From assembly GCF_013267195.1 (NCBI RefSeq), contig NZ_CP053941.1:1-64000 (forward strand): 64,000 nucleotides of DNA. Reading direction: 5' to 3'. Positions within the stretch are counted from its first letter, which is position 1. Every line of letters starts with the position of its first letter. The stretch comes from Halorubrum salinarum (lineage in GTDB: Archaea; Halobacteriota; Halobacteria; Halobacteriales; Haloferacaceae). The position numbers and the translations under genes are program-made. Below are positions 59,928-64,000 of this stretch, in pieces. The notes beneath the pieces were generated by a model, which did not search any database, had not been told where the DNA came from, and saw nothing but the letters and a program-made list of their open reading frames with translations.

Positions 59928-61157
59928 CTACTTGCTTACCGCTGACGCGGTTCGCTCCTTGAGAGTAGGGCTTCCTGCTTCCACGACGCGCTTTGCGGAC
60001 ACAGATGTATCCGTAGGGAGCGCAGTCTCCACAGGCGTTGATTCGGAGTGTCCCACTCCTACGTCTTCAAGACCGCGAAAAAGAATATTCCATGCCGCGT
60101 TTGCGTCCCTGTCAGCTTCAAACCCACACGCTGGACAGGAGTGTTCACGAACCCACAACGGCTTCTCTGTCGAAACGCCACAGGAAGCACACTCTTTGGT
60201 CGTTCCATCCGGATTCACCGTGATGAACTGCGTCCCTTCGCGTTCGCACTTGTATTTGAGCATTCGACGAAACATTCCCCACGCCGCACCAACACGGTCC
60301 CGAGAGTTACCAGGAAGCTCAACCAGCCCCTTCGCGTCTAAGTCCTCTACCGCCACCAAGTCGTACTCAGTGGCGTAGTAGTTTGACAATTTGTGGAGGA
60401 AGTCTCGTCGCTTTCGTTTCAGGTCAGCATAACGTTCGGCCACGACCTTGCGCTGTTCCTCCCAATTCGAAGACCGATGTTCCTTCCGAGAAAGGTCGCG
60501 TCGGGCGCGTTTAATTCGCTCGCGTTCCTCGCTGAAGTTCGGACTCTCGATGGCGTATCCATCGGTGTCGTGGGCGTACGTGAGGATCCCCACGTCGATG
60601 CCAACCACTTTTTCGAGAGTATCCGGTTTTGCCGGCGTGGCTTCCTCTACGTCGATTCCAAATGTGGCATACCACTCCCCAGTTGGTTCCCGTTTGACCG
60701 TGACCTGTTTGATGATTGCCTCATCGGGGATGTCTCGGTGGAGGTGAATCGGAATTTCACCGATTTTACTCAACCACAACACTGGCCGACCACTCGTATT
60801 CTTGAGTTCGAAGCCGGACTGGTTGTAGGTGAGTGACCGATACTCTCGAGGCGATTTCCACTTGAGCATTCCCACGGCACGCCCAGTCTCTTTTTGAGCT
60901 TTGAGCGTGGAGAGGTTGTCATAAACGCGCTTAACGACCATCTGGAGGACTTTTGAGTAGACATCTCCAAGGTCGTCCCACCACTCTTTGAACTCGGGAA
61001 GTCGCCCTTGTACGTCGTAGCGAGTTGGAATCTCGTCTGTTTCGTTGAGCAGGTAGAGAACGTGGTTGTACAGTTGTCTACAAGTATCGACGTGATCTGA
61101 GAGCTCCTCACGGAGGTTTTCCGGTGGATCAAGTCGATACTTGTAGTTGTAATACAT
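59928..61157 (-). CDS. tnpB: TnpB, RNA-guided nuclease (second element)
   Basis: 409 aa with intact active site: RuvC-I VVGIDVG with D188, RuvC-II LVAVEDL with E271, RuvC-III DRDANAAWNI with D351, and zinc-finger C323/C326 and C341/C344. The long basic helix after RuvC-I (EERERIKRARRDLSRKEH) is typical of RNA contacts. It is only distantly similar to the TnpB at 10.9 kb, so the two elements belong to different lineages. The ATG lies 3 bp after the stop of the DUF2080 gene, so the two are made together. Confidence 0.92.
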   Translation of the reverse strand: MYYNYKYRLDPPENLREELSDHVDTCRQLYNHVLYLLNETDEIPTRYDVQGRLPEFKEWWDDLGDVYSKVLQMVVKRVYDNLSTLKAQKETGRAVGMLKWKSPREYRSLTYNQSGFELKNTSGRPVLWLSKIGEIPIHLHRDIPDEAIIKQVTVKREPTGEWYATFGIDVEEATPAKPDTLEKVVGIDVGILTYAHDTDGYAIESPNFSEERERIKRARRDLSRKEHRSSNWEEQRKVVAERYADLKRKRRDFLHKLSNYYATEYDLVAVEDLDAKGLVELPGNSRDRVGAAWGMFRRMLKYKCEREGTQFITVNPDGTTKECASCGVSTEKPLWVREHSCPACGFEADRDANAAWNILFRGLEDVGVGHSESTPVETALPTDTSVSAKRVVEAGSPTLKERTASAVSK

Positions 61158-61160
61158 AAT

Positions 61161-61307
61161 CTACTCGTCTGTGTCGGGGTCTGAGACGCGGACAATTTTC
61201 ACGTCGGCTCCGCGCCAGCGCTTAGGAACGATGACGTGGGCACTATTGCCCGAAGGTTTTGCGATCCCTTCGAGAACCTCCTTGCCTTCGATCTCAAATC
61301 TGTCCAC
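61161..61307 (-). CDS. DUF2080 transposon-associated small protein
   Basis: 48 aa from GTG at 61307. The sequence begins VDRFEIEGKEVLEGIAK and contains SGNSAHVIVPKRWRG, the signature of DUF2080 proteins that accompany TnpB in haloarchaeal elements. The strand-PKxW pattern resembles AbrB/MazE-type DNA-binding hairpins. TGTATATACA at about 61312-61321 would serve as its promoter. A role as a small DNA- or RNA-binding partner of TnpB, or as a repressor of the element, is inference. Confidence 0.8.
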   Translation of the reverse strand: MDRFEIEGKEVLEGIAKPSGNSAHVIVPKRWRGADVKIVRVSDPDTDE

Positions 61308-61497
61308 AGCAGATGTATATACATTGTACAGACATGAAGCTAGCGATTGGCTGGTCGCCGCAGAGTGTATGAGAAACGATGACGGCGCTGTATTCGCTCC
61401 CGACTGTGCTACTCGGCCTTCTATCTACGTCGCCCATCGAAAGAGGGAGCCCTAGCGACTGAACACCATTAACAAGGGTCCGGGCCGAACGGAGGGT

Positions 61498-62199
61498 ATG
61501 GGCATGAAAGGCGACGAGCCGGACCTCCACGAGATCGATCGCTACGACGGCGGCGTCGGCTGGATCGCGTACCCCGACGAGACGATGGAGCGCGCGAGCC
61601 ACGCGTTCGCGGTCGACAACGAGGAGACGGACGCGGCCGACGTGTGGGTGGTCGACCCGGTCGACGCGCCCGGCGTCGACGAGCTGCTCGACGACCTCGG
61701 CGAGGTGGCCGGGGTCGTGGTCGGGCTCGACCGCCACGTGCGCGACAGCGGCGAGGTCGCCGCGCGCCACGGCGTTCCGGTGTACGTCCCCGAGTGGATG
61801 ACGGGCGTCGCCGAGGAGCTGGACCCCGACGTCGAGGTCGAGCGGTTCGGCTCGCGGCTCGCCGACACGGGCTTTGAGGCGATCCGGATCCGCGACTCCT
61901 CGCTGCCGCCGTGGCAGGAGGTCGGGCTCTTCGACGGCGAGACGCTCATCGTCCCCGAGTCGCTCGGCACCGCGTCGTACTTCCGGGGCGACCGCGAGCG
62001 ACTCGGCGTCCACCCGATGCTGCGGCTCACGCCGCCGACGACCGCCCTCTCGGGGCTCGACCCCGAACGGGTCCTGACCGGGCACGGCGTCGGCGTCCAC
62101 GAGCGCGCGGCCGTCGCCGTCGAGGACGCCCTCTCGGACTCCCGGTCGAAGGCGCCCGGGCTGTACGCGAAGACGCTCGCGTCGGCGCTGCCGTTCTGA
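61498..62199 (+). CDS. Conserved haloarchaeal protein, metallo-beta-lactamase-like fold possible
   Basis: 233 aa from the first of two close ATG codons (61498; MKGDEPDLHEID at 61504 is also possible). There are alternating strands such as DVWVVDPVDAPGVDELLDDL and VAGVVVGLDRHVRDSGEVAARHG, then LFDGETLIVPESLGTASYF and RVLTGHGVGVHERA. The layout recalls lactamase-fold hydrolases, but the HxHxDH metal motif is missing, so a degenerate or unrelated fold is likely. A TTAACA box about 27 bp upstream lies beside the TnpB element's left end. Confidence 0.6.
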   Translation: MGMKGDEPDLHEIDRYDGGVGWIAYPDETMERASHAFAVDNEETDAADVWVVDPVDAPGVDELLDDLGEVAGVVVGLDRHVRDSGEVAARHGVPVYVPEWMTGVAEELDPDVEVERFGSRLADTGFEAIRIRDSSLPPWQEVGLFDGETLIVPESLGTASYFRGDRERLGVHPMLRLTPPTTALSGLDPERVLTGHGVGVHERAAVAVEDALSDSRSKAPGLYAKTLASALPF

Positions 62200-62306
62200 G
62201 CGGGAACGGCGGTGCCGCGGCGCCGCGGCGGCTTTCAGGGCCTTCGGGGCGTCGGCCGAGCGGTGCGTGACCTTTTGCCAATGCGTCCCGTAGCGACGGG
62301 CGACCA

Positions 62307-62723
62307 GTGATCTACGTCACCCGCGACCTGTTGACCGTGCTCCGCGAGCGCGCCGCGAGCGAGGACCCCGACGAGGTGAACGTCCGGCTCTCGGCGACGC
62401 CCGCCGAGGAGTTCGAGGCGGACCTCGGGCTCGACCCGGCGACGCCGGTGGTGACGCACTTCACGCTCCCGTCGGTGGGCAGTTCGGTCAGCTCCGTGTT
62501 CGGCGTCGACCTCGGCACGCCGGCCGGCGAGGGCGGCGCGCGGTTCCTCTCGCACCCGGACGGGTTCCTCGGCGTCTCCCGCACCGACGACCTCGCGGGC
62601 GTGGTGATCGTCGCGGTCCCGCCGTACGACGCGGACTCGGTCGCCGCCTTCGACCGGACCGGGGACGGGGTCGAACTCGCCGTCGTCGACGCCGTCCCGC
62701 CGACGGAGTCCGTGCCGGAGTGA
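62307..62723 (+). CDS. Conserved haloarchaeal protein of unknown function
   Basis: 138 aa from GTG at 62307. It is an acidic alpha/beta protein with no cysteine or membrane helix (MIYVTRDLLTVLRERA, THFTLPSVGSSVSSVFGVDL, GVVIVAVPPYD). No catalytic motif is seen. It lies 46 bp before the DUF5789 gene and may share its transcript. Confidence 0.6.
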   Translation: MIYVTRDLLTVLRERAASEDPDEVNVRLSATPAEEFEADLGLDPATPVVTHFTLPSVGSSVSSVFGVDLGTPAGEGGARFLSHPDGFLGVSRTDDLAGVVIVAVPPYDADSVAAFDRTGDGVELAVVDAVPPTESVPE

Positions 62724-62769
62724 GCCGAGAGCAGGGGTTTCAAGCCGTCGGAGGGAGTATCCGGTCGCA

Positions 62770-63096
62770 ATGGCAGCACGGCCACCCGGTGGCGGCGATA
62801 CGAAGGAACCGGAGGCGATCGAGTTCGGCATCGCCGCGCTCGACGCCCGGCTCGACGAGGCGGACGTGTCGTTCCCCGCGACGGCCGCGGAGCTCCGCGA
62901 CGCGCTCGGCGATCAGGAGGTGCCCTACGACGCGCAGGGGCGCTCGATCGCGCTCTCGGACGCGCTCGACCGCGTGCCGCAACGGGAGTTCGAAAACGAG
63001 ACGGCGTTCCTCGACGCGCTCTACCCGGTGTTCGACGAGGCCCGCCGGGAGGAGCGCGGCGTGATCGCCAGCCTTCGCGACGCCTTACCCTTCTGA
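62770..63096 (+). CDS. DUF5789 family haloarchaeal protein
   Basis: 108 aa. The core FPATAAELRDALGDQEVPYDAQGRSIALSDAL is the DUF5789 pattern, followed by a short helix end. It is strongly acidic and of unknown role. Confidence 0.75.
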   Translation: MAARPPGGGDTKEPEAIEFGIAALDARLDEADVSFPATAAELRDALGDQEVPYDAQGRSIALSDALDRVPQREFENETAFLDALYPVFDEARREERGVIASLRDALPF

Positions 63097-63130
63097 GTCG
63101 GTCGGGCGCGGTCCGCCCGACCGAGACCCC

Positions 63131-63436
63131 TCACCGCGACTCGGCGATCTCGCTCGCTTCCTCGTCGGACTCGCCGGCGTCGTAGCGCTCGATGACGTCG
63201 TTGATCAGGACGACGTCGCCGACCGCGCGGACCCAGCGGTACGGGACGATGACGCCCGTCGAGCCGCTCACCTGCCCGGCGAACAGCTCGTGGTTGAGTT
63301 CGGCGACCGCGAGGCCGGTCACGGCGCGGGCGTCCAAGTCGAGCTGGATGTCCTCGATTTCGCCGACGAAGACGCCGTTGCTGGAGTACACCTCGCGGCC
63401 GACGAGCGACGTGATCTCTTCGGGGGCTGCGTTCAT
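63131..63436 (-). CDS. PRC-barrel domain protein
   Basis: 101 aa. The PRC-barrel strands are seen as EITSLVGREVYSSNGVFVGEIEDIQLDLD, VTGLAVAEL and TGVIVPYRWVRAVGDVVLI. Archaeal members have been linked to cell division (CdpB-type) and to RNA metabolism; which applies is not clear. The start at 63436 was chosen because the barrel begins soon after; a few upstream codons could be added. Confidence 0.82.
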   Translation of the reverse strand: MNAAPEEITSLVGREVYSSNGVFVGEIEDIQLDLDARAVTGLAVAELNHELFAGQVSGSTGVIVPYRWVRAVGDVVLINDVIERYDAGESDEEASEIAESR

Positions 63437-63541
63437 ACACGATACGGTCACGAGCGCGCCTAATAAGCGTTCGTTGTCGAACGACGCGCGTCGGACGCCG
63501 TCCGGTCGCCGCCGTCCGAACCCCGCAACTCCCGGCGCCCG

Positions 63542-64000
63542 TCACTCCCGCGGCGCGATCACTTCGATCGGGTGGAGCGGCGACGCCTCCAGCAGGGCGT
63601 CGAGCTGTTCGGTACAGGAGGTGCCGGGCGCGACGACGGTCCGGTCGGTGTCGCCGAACTGCTCGACGAGGGGCTCGCCCACGTCCACGCTCAGCTCGTA
63701 GTAGTCCGTCTTGTAGCCGAACGAGCCCGCCATCCCGCAGCACTCGGTGTCGGAGACCAGCACGTCGTAGCCGAGCCGCTCGAAGGTCGCGGTCGCGTAC
63801 TCGCCCACCTCGACCGTGCGCGCCTGACAGTGCGGATGGTAGGCGATCCGCCTGCCCGACGCCACGGGACCGGTGCCCTCGCTCGGCGCGCGCAGCGCCG
63901 CGGGGTCGGCGCCGTTCTCCAGCAGGCCGAAGACGTACTCCATGGCGTCGTAGCTCGCGGCCGCGAGCCGCTCGTGGGAGTCGGTCGGGAGGAACCGCTC
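63542..64000 (-). CDS. C-terminal part of a CCG-domain iron-sulfur oxidoreductase (truncated)
   Basis: About 152 residues are inside the window; the gene continues beyond 64000 without a start. The cysteine-rich CCG blocks AYHPHCQARTV and DTECCGMAGSFGYK are those of GlpC, glycolate oxidase GlcF and heterodisulfide-reductase-like subunits that bind [4Fe-4S] clusters. In haloarchaea this domain is often the end of a large FAD-linked oxidase. The late pair GTSCTEQLDALL supplies one more cysteine. Confidence 0.8.
   Translation of the reverse strand, partial: ERFLPTDSHERLAAASYDAMEYVFGLLENGADPAALRAPSEGTGPVASGRRIAYHPHCQARTVEVGEYATATFERLGYDVLVSDTECCGMAGSFGYKTDYYELSVDVGEPLVEQFGDTDRTVVAPGTSCTEQLDALLEASPLHPIEVIAPRE

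Larger units (their letters stand above)
59911..61466 (-). mobile_element. IS200/IS605-type element with DUF2080 gene and tnpB
   Basis: A two-gene element lacking tnpA. At the right end tnpB stops at 59928 and is followed by GGTTGGGTAGTTCAC. At the left end the minus strand reads TTCAGTCGCTAGGGCTCCC, giving a shared TTCA-type border. The borders are estimates. It sits between the redox gene and a gene starting at 61498 and lies close to that gene's TTAACA promoter box. GC is lower than in the neighbours. About 150 bp upstream of the DUF2080 gene hold no convincing frame. Confidence 0.65.

Noticed and set aside
61171-61455. 94-residue plus-strand frame across the left part of the second element
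   Set aside because: It is antisense to the DUF2080 gene and its promoter; composition is not haloarchaeal.

Overview
The window is chromosomal DNA of a halophilic archaeon, most likely Halorubrum or a close relative. The evidence is very high GC over most of its length, strongly acidic proteins, leaderless promoters with TATA boxes about 25-30 bp before start codons, many 4-8 bp stop/start overlaps, and typical haloarchaeal families (AglB, AglM and AglG types, TrmB, DUF5789, TnpB elements). No sequence search was run; family names come from motifs and recall.

Layout. 0-10 kb: tRNA-Lys, a TrkA-N/DHH protein, a sugar nucleotidyltransferase, a DJ-1/PfpI protein, a purine phosphoribosyltransferase, a nucleoside phosphorylase coupled to a crotonase, chorismate synthase, a ZIP transporter and small zinc-finger proteins. 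10.9-12.3 kb: an IS200/IS605-type element carrying only tnpB. 12.3-24.7 kb: metabolic genes (a CysD-like PP-loop protein, an epimerase), a membrane-stress-like cluster (two sensor-domain proteins, a DUF4097 lipoprotein, a divergent HTH regulator with two small membrane proteins), GlmM, and a TumE-like/HTH pair.

24.9-36.1 kb is a coherent amino-sugar and exopolysaccharide block. GlmM, a GlmU-type enzyme and GlmS would make UDP-GlcNAc. They surround a translationally coupled response regulator / HEAT-like protein / processive-type GT2 operon, a histidine kinase and a secreted glycosidase-like lipoprotein. The GT2 carries an unusual C-terminal GGFVW repeat tail. This is my best candidate for an undescribed system. 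A gene-free, probably decayed stretch follows at 36.1-37.0 kb.

37-59 kb is a protein N-glycosylation locus. It holds UDP-glucose dehydrogenase (AglM type) split by a 471-residue LAGLIDADG intein placed exactly before the catalytic cysteine, a TrmB regulator flanked by two matching palindromic operators, a UDP-sulfoquinovose-synthase-like gene leading a three-SDR operon, a visibly AT-richer glycan island (44.3-54 kb: flippase, glycosyltransferases, formyl- and methyltransferase, three alkaline-phosphatase-superfamily proteins), an AglG-like transferase, the oligosaccharyltransferase AglB and a DUF368 lipid-phosphate translocase.

59.9-61.5 kb is a second TnpB element with a DUF2080 partner. 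The window ends with conserved small haloarchaeal genes and a truncated iron-sulfur oxidoreductase.
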